Assembly (NCBI GenBank): GCA_020353535.1
Contig: CP070696.1
Coordinates: 995,681-1,059,680 of the forward strand
Length of the DNA: 64,000 nucleotides
Direction of reading: 5' to 3'
Source of the DNA: Spirochaetaceae bacterium
Lineage (GTDB): Bacteria > Spirochaetota > Spirochaetia > SZUA-6 > DRHE01
Shown: positions 35,072 to 42,418 of the stretch, piece by piece
Numbering within the stretch: the first letter of the stretch is position 1
How the letters are laid out: each line of letters starts with the position of its first letter
Translations under genes and position numbers: made by a program
The notes under the pieces: model-generated
Databases searched by the model: none
The model's input: only the letters and a program-made list of their open reading frames with translations
Told to the model about the DNA's origin: nothing

Positions 35072-36028
35072 TCAATCCTCGAAGAGGGTACGATACTCGA
35101 CAAGGGTGTCGAGGGATAGATTTCCACCACACAGAACCAGAGCCACGTGATCCTCCGGAGAAAAGGAACCGATTGCCCGCTGCGCCGCCGCCAGCGTGCA
35201 GGAGGCGGCCAGCTCGGTGATCACCTTGGCCCGCTCCATGAGCAACCGTAAGCTCTGATAGGCCTCCCGGTCCGAAACCACCACGTGCCTGTGTCCGAAC
35301 CGCCGGGCTATGGCCAGGGCATCCTCTGAAACGATCGGGGCTCCGAGGGTCTTGGCCAGGGACCGGGGCGTGATCTCCACCAGACGGCCTGCCTTCAGAG
35401 CCTGGCCGAGTGTGTCCGAACCTTCTGTCTCCACGGTCCAGACCCGGATCTCCGGCTTGAGCTGTTTGAGTGCCAGCGTGATACCACCCATCAGCCCTCC
35501 CCCACCGACGCTTATGAACACATCGGTCAGCTGGGGCACATCCTCGAGGAGCTCAAGGCCGATCGACGCATGGCCGCTGATCAGCTCCCGATCATCGAAG
35601 GGGTGAAAGTAGCTCCACCCCTCCTGGCCGTACTGTTCGGCCAGCTGGAAGGCGCCTGTTATACTGTCCGCCAGTTCCACCTCACCGCCGTAGGCCGCGG
35701 TAGCATCCAGATAATTCTGCGAAGTGTTTCGGGGCATGATGATTCGGGTTCGTACTCCCAGCGCTCTTCCAGCATAGGCGACTCCCTGGGCGAAGTTCCC
35801 TCCGCTCATGGCCACGACACCGCTGCCCCGTACCTCATCGAGGTGGCCGAGCATTTTGTTGAAGGCCCCACGGGGCTTGAAACTGCCGGTTTTTTGGAAA
35901 AGCTCCATTTTGAGGTAGACGTTTGTACCCAGCTGCTTACTAAGTGAGTGATTTCGCTGCATCGGTGTGCGGTGAACGTACGGGGCTATTCGATCGCGGG
36001 CAGCACGAATGGTTTGCAGATCGATCAT
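35072..36028 (-). CDS. PLP-dependent threonine/serine dehydratase-like enzyme
   Basis: A 318-residue fold-type II PLP enzyme, most like catabolic threonine dehydratase or serine racemase/dehydratase. Lys51 in TGSFKPRGA would hold PLP. The phosphate loop SVGGGGLMGG and the substrate loop SGGNFAQGVAYA are present. Threonine dehydratases commonly have SAGNHAQG in that loop; here it is SGGNFAQG, so specificity may differ. There is no C-terminal regulatory ACT domain, as expected for the short catabolic type. It stands alone, convergent with the outer-membrane-like gene. Confidence 0.88.
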   Translation of the reverse strand: MIDLQTIRAARDRIAPYVHRTPMQRNHSLSKQLGTNVYLKMELFQKTGSFKPRGAFNKMLGHLDEVRGSGVVAMSGGNFAQGVAYAGRALGVRTRIIMPRNTSQNYLDATAAYGGEVELADSITGAFQLAEQYGQEGWSYFHPFDDRELISGHASIGLELLEDVPQLTDVFISVGGGGLMGGITLALKQLKPEIRVWTVETEGSDTLGQALKAGRLVEITPRSLAKTLGAPIVSEDALAIARRFGHRHVVVSDREAYQSLRLLMERAKVITELAASCTLAAAQRAIGSFSPEDHVALVLCGGNLSLDTLVEYRTLFED

Positions 36029-36112
36029 GGTTGTTTCATCCTAATGTGAGACCGGCGGATGTGCAATTGCTCGTCCGGAAATCTCCGGGTTCTCAAAAGT
36101 GTGAATTTCATT

Positions 36113-36141
36113 TGGCTGCATAGTTCCGCATTGTGTATACT
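36113..36141 (+). promoter_or_regulatory. Candidate promoter giving a leaderless DUF3047 transcript
   Basis: TTGGCT followed after 17-18 bases by TATACT lies so close to the ATG at 36148 that the expected transcription start falls on or next to the start codon. No Shine-Dalgarno sequence precedes that ATG. The message may therefore be leaderless. Confidence 0.4.
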
Positions 36142-36147
36142 TTTTAT

Positions 36148-36927
36148 ATGACTGAATCGGTAATATACAAATACCGCCAGACATTCTACTTGCGGGACCG
36201 CCGTAGAATCACCTCTCTCCGGTGGACCCTCATTGTACTGTTCGCTGTTCTCTCTATTACTCTACCTGCCACTGATCACGGTCTTCTGATGCGGGAAGAT
36301 TTCGAGGATCTGGAAAACTGGCGACCTCTGACCTTCCCTAAAATTCCTCGGCACACGCTGTACACCATCGAATCGAGCGGGGAAAGCCGCTTTCTGAAAG
36401 CCGAGAGCAACGCCTCCTCTTCGGGTTTAATTTTTACTTCAGCTTTCGACGTCTACCGATATCCCAACATCCGCTGGCGCTGGAAGGTGGACAATGTATA
36501 CAGCGGGAAGGATGTCAACCAGGTAGGCCGTAAAAACGGAGACGACTACCCCATCCGGGTATACATCATCTTCCAGTACGATCCAGCTCATACGGGGCCA
36601 CTGGAGAGAATTACCTACCAGGCGGCAAAGCGCCGTTACGGAGAGTATCCTCCCCACAGCGCGTTGAATTATGTATGGGCCAGCAACATCGAATCCGGTA
36701 CTATCATGACCAATCCGTATTCGAACCGTTCGAAGATGATTTTCCTCCAGATGGGCGGCGCCAATAAAGGACGGTGGATCGAGGAGAAGATCAACATTCT
36801 GGAAGATTATCAGCGGGCTTTCGGGGAACTGCCCCCGGCAACCGCCGGCCTGGCCATTATGAACGACTCCGACGACACAAGACAGAGCTCGGTCTCCTAC
36901 ATAGAGTTCATCGAGATCTCCGAATAG
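36148..36927 (+). CDS. DUF3047 domain protein
   Basis: A 259-residue protein with an N-terminal membrane or signal segment (WTLIVLFAVLSITLPA, about 26-41) and a DUF3047 domain. Typical stretches are REDFEDLENWRPLTFPKIP, RYPNIRWRWKVDNVYSGKD and GDDYPIRVYIIFQYD, then SYIEFIEI at the end. DUF3047 has no established biochemical role; it is found in exported proteins of many Gram-negatives. The start at 36148 is used because the upstream in-frame start (36133) lies inside the predicted promoter. Confidence 0.85.
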   Translation: MTESVIYKYRQTFYLRDRRRITSLRWTLIVLFAVLSITLPATDHGLLMREDFEDLENWRPLTFPKIPRHTLYTIESSGESRFLKAESNASSSGLIFTSAFDVYRYPNIRWRWKVDNVYSGKDVNQVGRKNGDDYPIRVYIIFQYDPAHTGPLERITYQAAKRRYGEYPPHSALNYVWASNIESGTIMTNPYSNRSKMIFLQMGGANKGRWIEEKINILEDYQRAFGELPPATAGLAIMNDSDDTRQSSVSYIEFIEISE

Positions 36928-37017
36928 GCATAGCTCCTCCTGCCTCCGCTTCTTCAGCGGCGAAACCCATTTCACAAAATCCTCCTCTTCGGGTAGTATG
37001 CACTGCGGGACGGAAGC

Positions 37018-37713
37018 ATGAAGAAAATCGGCATTATCGGAGGTCTGGGACCGGAATCCACAGTCGTCTACTACAGGGGCATCATCGAGGCCTTCAAACC
37101 CACCTATGAGACACAGGGTTACCCGGAGATCGCCGTGGAAAGCGCGGACCTGCATTTGTTTACAGCGCAGGCCCAAGCAGGTTCCTGGGACAAAATTACT
37201 GCCATGCTGAGAGATCGGTGCGAGATTCTCAGGCGGGGTGGTGCCGAGTTTGGCGCGATAGCCTCAAACACGCCCCACAGGGTGTTCGATCAGGTGCAGG
37301 GGGGTACGACGCTGCCGCTGCTCAGCATCGTCGAAGCAACCCGTGAGCACGCGCTCCGGCTGGGTGTAAAAAAGCTCTGCCTGCTGGGCACGCGCTTCAC
37401 GATGGAGGCGGATTTCTTCCAGCGGAAATTCCGGGACGCGGGTTTAGAGGTAGTCGTACCCAACACCGGGGAAATCAATTATATCCAGGAGAAGATTTAC
37501 TCGGAAATCGAGTTCGGCATCGTCAAGGAAAAAACTAAAGCGGGTTTCCTCTCGATCATAGACAGGATCGAGGCGGACCAGCATGTCGAAGCGGTGATCC
37601 TGGGCTGTACGGAGCTCCCGCTGCTCCTGAAGCCCGAGGATATGAGGCTCGAATATCTCGACACCACGGCGATCCATATCGCGGAAATCGTCGAACACTG
37701 CCGTGGAGAGTGA
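37018..37713 (+). CDS. Aspartate/glutamate racemase family protein
   Basis: A 231-residue cytoplasmic racemase of the RacX/YgeA type. The opening KIGIIGGLGPESTVVYY and the second catalytic site ILGCTELPLLL (Cys197) are typical. At the first catalytic site the sequence reads IASNTPH, with Ser83 where a classic two-Cys racemase has Cys. Members with this change include broad amino-acid racemases with Thr at the site. A non-aspartate substrate, or a changed reaction, should be considered. It precedes the L-rhamnose isomerase gene by 107 bases on the same strand. Confidence 0.88.
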   Translation: MKKIGIIGGLGPESTVVYYRGIIEAFKPTYETQGYPEIAVESADLHLFTAQAQAGSWDKITAMLRDRCEILRRGGAEFGAIASNTPHRVFDQVQGGTTLPLLSIVEATREHALRLGVKKLCLLGTRFTMEADFFQRKFRDAGLEVVVPNTGEINYIQEKIYSEIEFGIVKEKTKAGFLSIIDRIEADQHVEAVILGCTELPLLLKPEDMRLEYLDTTAIHIAEIVEHCRGE

Positions 37714-37820
37714 GCCGACGGCAATCGGCTGATAGTCCGCGTGGGTACCGATGGCTGAGGCTGCTGTTTATGCCGGTAAAGATGAATGCGGCTGCCAATC
37801 AATAACAGGAAGGAAAGCGG

Positions 37821-39080
37821 ATGAACGATCAGCAATTATTCCATTCAGCCGAAGAGCGCTATTCGGAGCTCGGTGTCGAAGTACAATCCGGCCTGGAGCG
37901 CCTGGCCAAATTAGACCTTTCTATTCACTGCTGGCAGGCAGACGATGTCGGCGGATTCGAGACCCCGGATGCCAAGCTAGCCGGCGGCGGCATTCAGGTC
38001 ACCGGCAACTACCCCGGCAAGGCGAGGAGTCTGGAGGAACTGCGAGCCGACCTCCAGACCGTATTCGCCCTGCTTCCGGGCAAGCATCGACTGGCCCTGC
38101 ACGCCAGCTATGGGGATTTCGCTGGAAAGAAGATAGACCGGGATCAGGTTGCCCCGGAGCACTTTCAAAGCTGGGCTGAATGGGCCAGCACGCATGGTAT
38201 AAGCCTGGACTTCAACTCCACCTTCTTCTCCCACCCCCTGGCCGATAGCGGTTTCACTTTGAGCAGTAAAAACCACGAGGTACGCAGCTTCTGGATCTGC
38301 CACGCTCAAGCCTGCCGGGAGATCGGCGCCTTTCTCGGGGAGAGGCAGGGCAATCCCTGTATTCACAATCTCTGGATCCCCGACGGGGCTAAGGACCACA
38401 CGGTGGATCGTTTCGGCTACCGTCGGCTTTTGGCCGAAAGCCTGGATGCGATCTACGAGCGGGATTACGATCCCGGTTGTCTCAAAGATTCCCTGGAGTC
38501 CAAGCTTTTTGGCATCGGCAGCGAAGCCTTCGTGGTCGGTTCCCACGAGTTCTACCTGGGCTACGCCCTCAGCAGGGGCAAGCTGATCTGCCTGGACAGC
38601 GGACACTTCCATCCCACCGAATCGATCGCCGACAAGGTATCGGCACTGTTCCAGTTCGTTGAGGAGCTGGTATTCCACGTAAGCCGACCGATGCGCTGGG
38701 ACAGTGATCACGTGGTGATTTTAAGCGATGAGCTCAGGGAGCTCTGTGCCGAGCTGGTGCGTTCCGGAAAGCTGGAGCGCTGTCATGTAGGACTGGACTT
38801 CTTCGATGCCACCCTGAATCGCATCGGCTCCTATGCGATCGGGGCCCGAGCCACGCTAAAAGCCTTTCTAATGGCTCTGCTCCTGCCCCACGAACGGTTG
38901 CGCCGATACGAGGAGTCGGGAGATTTCTTCGCCCGATTGGGGCTGCTCGAGGAGATGAAGGGATTGCCCTTCGGGGCGGTCTGGGACGAGCACTGTAGGC
39001 GGATGAACGCACCCCTGGATCGGGAGCTCATCGAGCGGGTCCAACGTTACGAACGGGACGTGACCGGCAGGAGGCAATAG
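37821..39080 (+). CDS. rhaA: L-rhamnose isomerase
   Basis: Converts L-rhamnose to L-rhamnulose in the cytoplasm. The 419 residues match the family length exactly. Characteristic stretches are LSIHCWQADDVGGFE, HASYGDFAGKKIDRDQV, GISLDFNSTFFSHPLA, NLWIPDGAKD and CLDSGHFHPTESIADKV with its metal ligands, and VGLDFFDATLNRIGSYAIG. No rhamnulokinase, aldolase or rhamnose transporter gene is adjacent, which is unusual for rhaA, so the rest of the pathway must be elsewhere. A DinB gene follows four bases after the stop. Confidence 0.96.
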   Translation: MNDQQLFHSAEERYSELGVEVQSGLERLAKLDLSIHCWQADDVGGFETPDAKLAGGGIQVTGNYPGKARSLEELRADLQTVFALLPGKHRLALHASYGDFAGKKIDRDQVAPEHFQSWAEWASTHGISLDFNSTFFSHPLADSGFTLSSKNHEVRSFWICHAQACREIGAFLGERQGNPCIHNLWIPDGAKDHTVDRFGYRRLLAESLDAIYERDYDPGCLKDSLESKLFGIGSEAFVVGSHEFYLGYALSRGKLICLDSGHFHPTESIADKVSALFQFVEELVFHVSRPMRWDSDHVVILSDELRELCAELVRSGKLERCHVGLDFFDATLNRIGSYAIGARATLKAFLMALLLPHERLRRYEESGDFFARLGLLEEMKGLPFGAVWDEHCRRMNAPLDRELIERVQRYERDVTGRRQ

Positions 39081-39084
39081 AGGG

Positions 39085-39540
39085 ATGTTCGAACTCGAAA
39101 ACTTCGAGAAGGCCGTGGATCGGCTGTATTCGCTATTGAAGCGTACCGACGAGTCCATTGTTGGAATCCAGCTCTCCGACGATGCCTGGTCTCTGAAAGA
39201 GATCGTAGGCCACCTGATCGATTCCGCTTCCAACAACCATCAGAGATTCGTACGACTACAGGGAGGCAGTCTTGAAGGATTTCCCACCTACGATGGTGAG
39301 AGATGGATTAAGATCCAAAAGTACAATCACATGAACTGGAGTCTGCTGAAAGATCTCTGCATGAACTTCAATCGTCTGATTCTCAGAGTGGTGGAGAGCA
39401 TCCCCGAGGAGTGCCTCGGGAATACCTGGTCGCTTGAGGGGAATACCTTCACCCTGGAATGGCTGGTGAACGACTACTACCGCCACCTGAAGTCGCATAT
39501 CGAGCATTTCCAAATCAGAACGGCGGAAATCAACGAATAA
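39085..39540 (+). CDS. DinB-family four-helix protein
   Basis: A 151-residue DinB/YfiT-like protein, a four-helix bundle that often binds a metal through three His. Candidate ligands lie in EIVGHLIDSASNNHQRF and YYRHLKSHIEHF. These families include thiol transferases and proteins of unknown activity; no specific reaction is claimed. The gene starts four bases after rhaA and is followed by a DUF454 gene on the same strand. Confidence 0.85.
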   Translation: MFELENFEKAVDRLYSLLKRTDESIVGIQLSDDAWSLKEIVGHLIDSASNNHQRFVRLQGGSLEGFPTYDGERWIKIQKYNHMNWSLLKDLCMNFNRLILRVVESIPEECLGNTWSLEGNTFTLEWLVNDYYRHLKSHIEHFQIRTAEINE

Positions 39541-39561
39541 AGCAACGGAGCGAAACCTCTC

Positions 39562-39933
39562 ATGATTCGAATCGTACTTATCTCCCTGGGCACGATCTTC
39601 CTGGCTTTGGGTATGGTCGGCGTGGTCGTGCCGGGACTTCCAACCACTCCTTTTCTGTTGCTCTCAGCAGCTTTATACGTCCGCAGCTCGGAGCGCATGT
39701 ACTGCTGGCTGCTGAACCACAGGCTGTTTGGCAAACCTATCCGGGAGTTCAGGGCGACCCGTTCGATATCGCTGCGCACCAAGCTGATCTCCATCGGGAC
39801 CATGTGGGCGATGATCCTGCTGTCCATATTCTTGTTCATCGAAAACCTGGCAGTCGAGATCGTCATAGCAGCCCTCGGGATTGTGGGAACGATCTTCCTG
39901 CTGTTGATCCGGACCTCAAAAGCGAGCCGCTGA
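39562..39933 (+). CDS. DUF454 (YbaN-like) membrane protein
   Basis: A 123-residue inner-membrane protein of the DUF454/YbaN family. The opening GMVGVVVPGLPTTPFLLLSAALY and the stretch WLLNHRLFGKPIREF are the family's hallmark. TM segments lie near 4-33 and 70-115 (two in the latter region). Function is unknown. It ends a plus-strand run that begins with the racemase gene. Confidence 0.93.
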   Translation: MIRIVLISLGTIFLALGMVGVVVPGLPTTPFLLLSAALYVRSSERMYCWLLNHRLFGKPIREFRATRSISLRTKLISIGTMWAMILLSIFLFIENLAVEIVIAALGIVGTIFLLLIRTSKASR

Positions 39934-39974
39934 TCCGGACCCGCAACGACCTGCCTAATACATATCTCGGCCGG

Positions 39975-40002
39975 TTGCACTGAAAATCCGTTTCCATATA
40001 CT
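39975..40002 (+). promoter_or_regulatory. Possible promoter for the 40025 gene
   Basis: TTGCAC (39975-39980) and TATACT (39997-40002) are 16 bases apart, pointing to the exported protein gene at 40025. The -35 match is weak. Confidence 0.33.
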
Positions 40003-40024
40003 TAACCTATAGAGGTATGGTTGG

Positions 40025-40639
40025 ATGTGGATGGCTAAACGCATAATTTTTCTATTTCCGCTGCTTTTCATCCCGACTTCTCTATCCTACGCTTTCGCAA
40101 TGCCGGAGACATCGATTACACGCACCCATCTGATGAAGGACATAGATCCAGCCTCGGTCACGATCGGGATCGGTATGGAGTTCGTGAGTGAAGATCCTGA
40201 TCCGCTATATAACGCCGATTTCCTCTTCGGTTATTTGGGTTATGCCCCCTTCGATTGGTCGGAGTTTGGTATCGCCTTTCATACTGCATGGATAAGCTTC
40301 TTTCCAGCCGTGGAAGCGAAGATCGATCTGGTCGACATCTTCACCGATGCCAGTCGTATATCCTGCCTGTTGATGGGAGGGATCGGCGCTTATTCGAAGG
40401 ATGACGGCTTTGATCCAATCTATCACGGTGGGATCGCCGTAAATTTCCGACCCAAACGGTCGCAGCAATTGTACGCGGGAGCAGGCACCGATTCGCTGGC
40501 CAAAGCGCTGAATCTCCAAGTTGGTCTGTATTTCGAACTTCTGGATTGGCTGGGACTATCAATGAATTTCAAACTCGTGATCGGACCGGATGGCACTGAA
40601 CCGATGTTCTCCGCCGCTCCACTGGCTGTTATCGACTAG
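40025..40639 (+). CDS. Exported barrel-like protein of unknown function
   Basis: A 204-residue protein with a signal peptide (IIFLFPLLFIPTSLSYAFA) and a beta-rich mature part (VTIGIGMEFVSED, FLFGYLGYAPFDWSEFGIAF, GLSMNFKLVIGPDG). I recognise no named family. The pattern suits a small outer-membrane barrel or periplasmic protein. Two in-frame ATG codons (40025 and 40031) are possible starts; neither has a strong ribosome site, though GAGG lies about ten bases before the first. It is convergent with a VOC gene 34 bases on. Confidence 0.62.
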   Translation: MWMAKRIIFLFPLLFIPTSLSYAFAMPETSITRTHLMKDIDPASVTIGIGMEFVSEDPDPLYNADFLFGYLGYAPFDWSEFGIAFHTAWISFFPAVEAKIDLVDIFTDASRISCLLMGGIGAYSKDDGFDPIYHGGIAVNFRPKRSQQLYAGAGTDSLAKALNLQVGLYFELLDWLGLSMNFKLVIGPDGTEPMFSAAPLAVID

Positions 40640-40673
40640 ATATAAAGAGATTCTGTCCTTGTGTACAACCGAT

Positions 40674-41075
40674 TCAGTAGTACCGCGCTTCGATCAGGTT
40701 TGCTTCCGGATCGCGAAAATAGATCGAAGTTCCCACACCGTGAGCACCCCAGCGCCGATCCGGTCCATCGACGATATCGATGGCGTTGGCCGCAAGTCGC
40801 TCCGCCAGCTCATCCCAGGATTCCTTGCTCACGGCAATACAGAAATGATTCAGGTTCACATGCCCCTGCCCGTTTGGAGCATCGTTGCCCCACATGGTTT
40901 TCGGGAACAGGTCGATGACAGTATCCTCATTCAGCCGAACGGACGGAAATGGCACCTCTCCGGCACGGTACTCCTCTAGGCGTTCCGGTGTGCAGAGCAA
41001 TACCTCGGTATAGAAAGCGATCATCTTCTCCTCATCTATCATATTCAGTACGATATGATCCATCAGATACTGCAT
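40674..41075 (-). CDS. VOC-superfamily (glyoxalase-like) protein
   Basis: A 133-residue protein of the vicinal oxygen chelate fold, with two beta-alpha-beta-beta-beta repeats. Metal-ligand candidates are His in MDHIVLNM and HFCIAV, and Glu in the closing DPEANLIEARYY. The stretch GTSIYFRDPEANLIE is typical. Substrate is unknown; the family includes glyoxalases, dioxygenases and resistance proteins. The ATG at 41075 follows GGAGGAATTG; an upstream TTG at 41081 is less likely. Confidence 0.88.
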   Translation of the reverse strand: MQYLMDHIVLNMIDEEKMIAFYTEVLLCTPERLEEYRAGEVPFPSVRLNEDTVIDLFPKTMWGNDAPNGQGHVNLNHFCIAVSKESWDELAERLAANAIDIVDGPDRRWGAHGVGTSIYFRDPEANLIEARYY

Positions 41076-41184
41076 CCTCAATTCCTCCGGCGCATCATGT
41101 AGAAGTATAATAAATCAGATCATACAGCAATTTGACAAGTCATGATCAGATACATAGAATTCGCTTTAAACCAAGGAGGTGAAT

Positions 41185-41565
41185 ATGAATAAAATTCTAC
41201 CCGCGCTCACTCTCTTCGGTCTGCTGATCATAGGTTCAGTAGAATCTCAGGTTGTCTCGTGGACCCATGTTGTCCAGGCATCCGAATACAGCCGGGCAAA
41301 GACGGCGGAGGGCAAGGATTACCTCGTCTACACCTATCGGGATGAACGGTTCAACACTACCGACTGGTTCGACACGTGGATAGAAGACTGGGCGGAAAAG
41401 AGCGGCGCCTGGAGTGATTTTGCGCCCGTAATGGACAACAATCTCAATCTGTTCCTTTACGGTGTCATGTACAACGACGGCTATGTAACCTGGAAGACGT
41501 ACACCGTCGATCTCGATCTTATCGTAGGTGTAAAACTGAAATTCTTCCAGCTAAAGGTTAGATAG
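41185..41565 (+). CDS. Small exported protein of unknown function
   Basis: A 126-residue protein with a signal peptide (ILPALTLFGLLIIGSVESQ). The mature part is rich in Trp, Tyr and Asp (TDWFDTWIEDWAEKSGAW, TWKTYTVDLDLIVGVKLKF). I recognise no family. The ATG at 41185 follows a perfect AAGGAGGTG; the GTG at 41179 is inside that site. It is 50 bases ahead of the degenerate Nudix gene and divergent from the VOC gene. Confidence 0.75.
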   Translation: MNKILPALTLFGLLIIGSVESQVVSWTHVVQASEYSRAKTAEGKDYLVYTYRDERFNTTDWFDTWIEDWAEKSGAWSDFAPVMDNNLNLFLYGVMYNDGYVTWKTYTVDLDLIVGVKLKFFQLKVR

Positions 41566-41614
41566 ACTTAATTCCTCCGGGGGATAGACGTTTATACTGG
41601 GAGCGTACGAAAGA

Positions 41615-42025
41615 ATGCACGAAATACCTCGTTTCATTGTGATAGTACTGGTTCTTATTTCACATTCAGATTCACTGCTTCTCGTGAAACTGAGCCATAT
41701 CGACGATACCTGGGGACTGGCGGGGGGTATTGTCGAGTACGGAAGTCCTATTGATGCCACAGCCACCGTATATGTTAAGGAACAAACAGGACTCGAAATA
41801 ACACTATCCAGGATCGTCGGCATATATACTTCCGAGGATGATGAAGTACTGACGATCACTTTTCACGGTGAAATAAAGGATGACAATCACGACATTGGTA
41901 CTGAACACCAACAGTATGCGGAGTTCTTCTCGCCAGAGGAATTGCCAGCGGTTGACGAAGTTCATTACAGGTATATCGAGGATTACCTGCTGCAAAATTA
42001 CTCCATAATATTTAGCGCGCGTTAG
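41615..42025 (+). CDS. Nudix-fold protein with degenerate Nudix box
   Basis: A 136-residue protein with a Nudix fold: LLLVKLSHIDDTWGLAGGIVE leads into the box region. The box reads G-G-I-V-E-Y-G-S, then VYVKEQTGL where active enzymes have REUxEExGU. The Arg and first Glu of the catalytic core are replaced by Val and Tyr, and the last Glu by Gln. Hydrolysis of a nucleoside diphosphate derivative is therefore doubtful; a binding or regulatory role is possible. The N-terminal RFIVIVLVLISHSDS is hydrophobic but is probably the first strands, not a TM segment. Confidence 0.75.
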   Translation: MHEIPRFIVIVLVLISHSDSLLLVKLSHIDDTWGLAGGIVEYGSPIDATATVYVKEQTGLEITLSRIVGIYTSEDDEVLTITFHGEIKDDNHDIGTEHQQYAEFFSPEELPAVDEVHYRYIEDYLLQNYSIIFSAR

Positions 42026-42105
42026 CAAAAAAAATGAGCTCGCACGAGAAGAGAACACCCCCCCTCCAAACAGAACAGGTCTCCCACGAGAGGGTAGTTT
42101 TCCAT
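42022..42105 (-). CDS. Candidate 27-residue small protein
   Basis: A short open frame starting at 42105 is preceded by an excellent ribosome site (AAGGAGGAGACA before the ATG). It encodes MENYPLVGDLFCLEGG followed by CSLLVRAHFFC, with three Cys in 27 residues. It ends overlapping the last bases of the Nudix gene on the other strand. No homologue is known to me. The strong ribosome site is the only real evidence; a regulatory leader peptide or a small membrane-associated protein are both possible. Confidence 0.4.
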   Translation of the reverse strand: MENYPLVGDLFCLEGGCSLLVRAHFFC

Positions 42106-42418
42106 TGTCTCCTCCTTCATGTCGGCCAGACTGTCTTTGAGACTACCGCCGGCATGTGTTGATGTAGGTTTCTTCTACTGATGCAATATGAATAAAATAC
42201 CACCGGCAGAACAAGTCAGCAAGAAGATCAACCAGATCCTCGCTAAAGCAAATTGGAACGTATGATATTCTTCTAAAGTAGGCGGTAGATAAATCGGTAC
42301 AGATGATTTTGGCGAAGGTATTAAAGCAAGAAATCCAGGACTACCCGGGCCGCGGCTATAGATTCGTTCATACTGCTTTCGTATTGTTGACAATAGCCCC
42401 AGGCGCGCTGAAAAGAGA
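42106..42418. other. Intergenic stretch with no clear gene
   Basis: This region lies between the small minus-strand frame and the end of the ABC exporter operon. I see no tRNA, terminator with a T tract, or convincing promoter. A minus-strand frame of 87 codons (42175-42438) overlaps the exporter end and was rejected. Confidence 0.5.

Noticed and set aside
34510..35220. 236-codon plus-strand frame after the barrel-like gene
   Set aside because: It overlaps the barrel gene in another frame and runs antisense into the PLP-enzyme gene; the product is Pro/Arg-rich low-complexity sequence typical of a GC-rich shadow frame.
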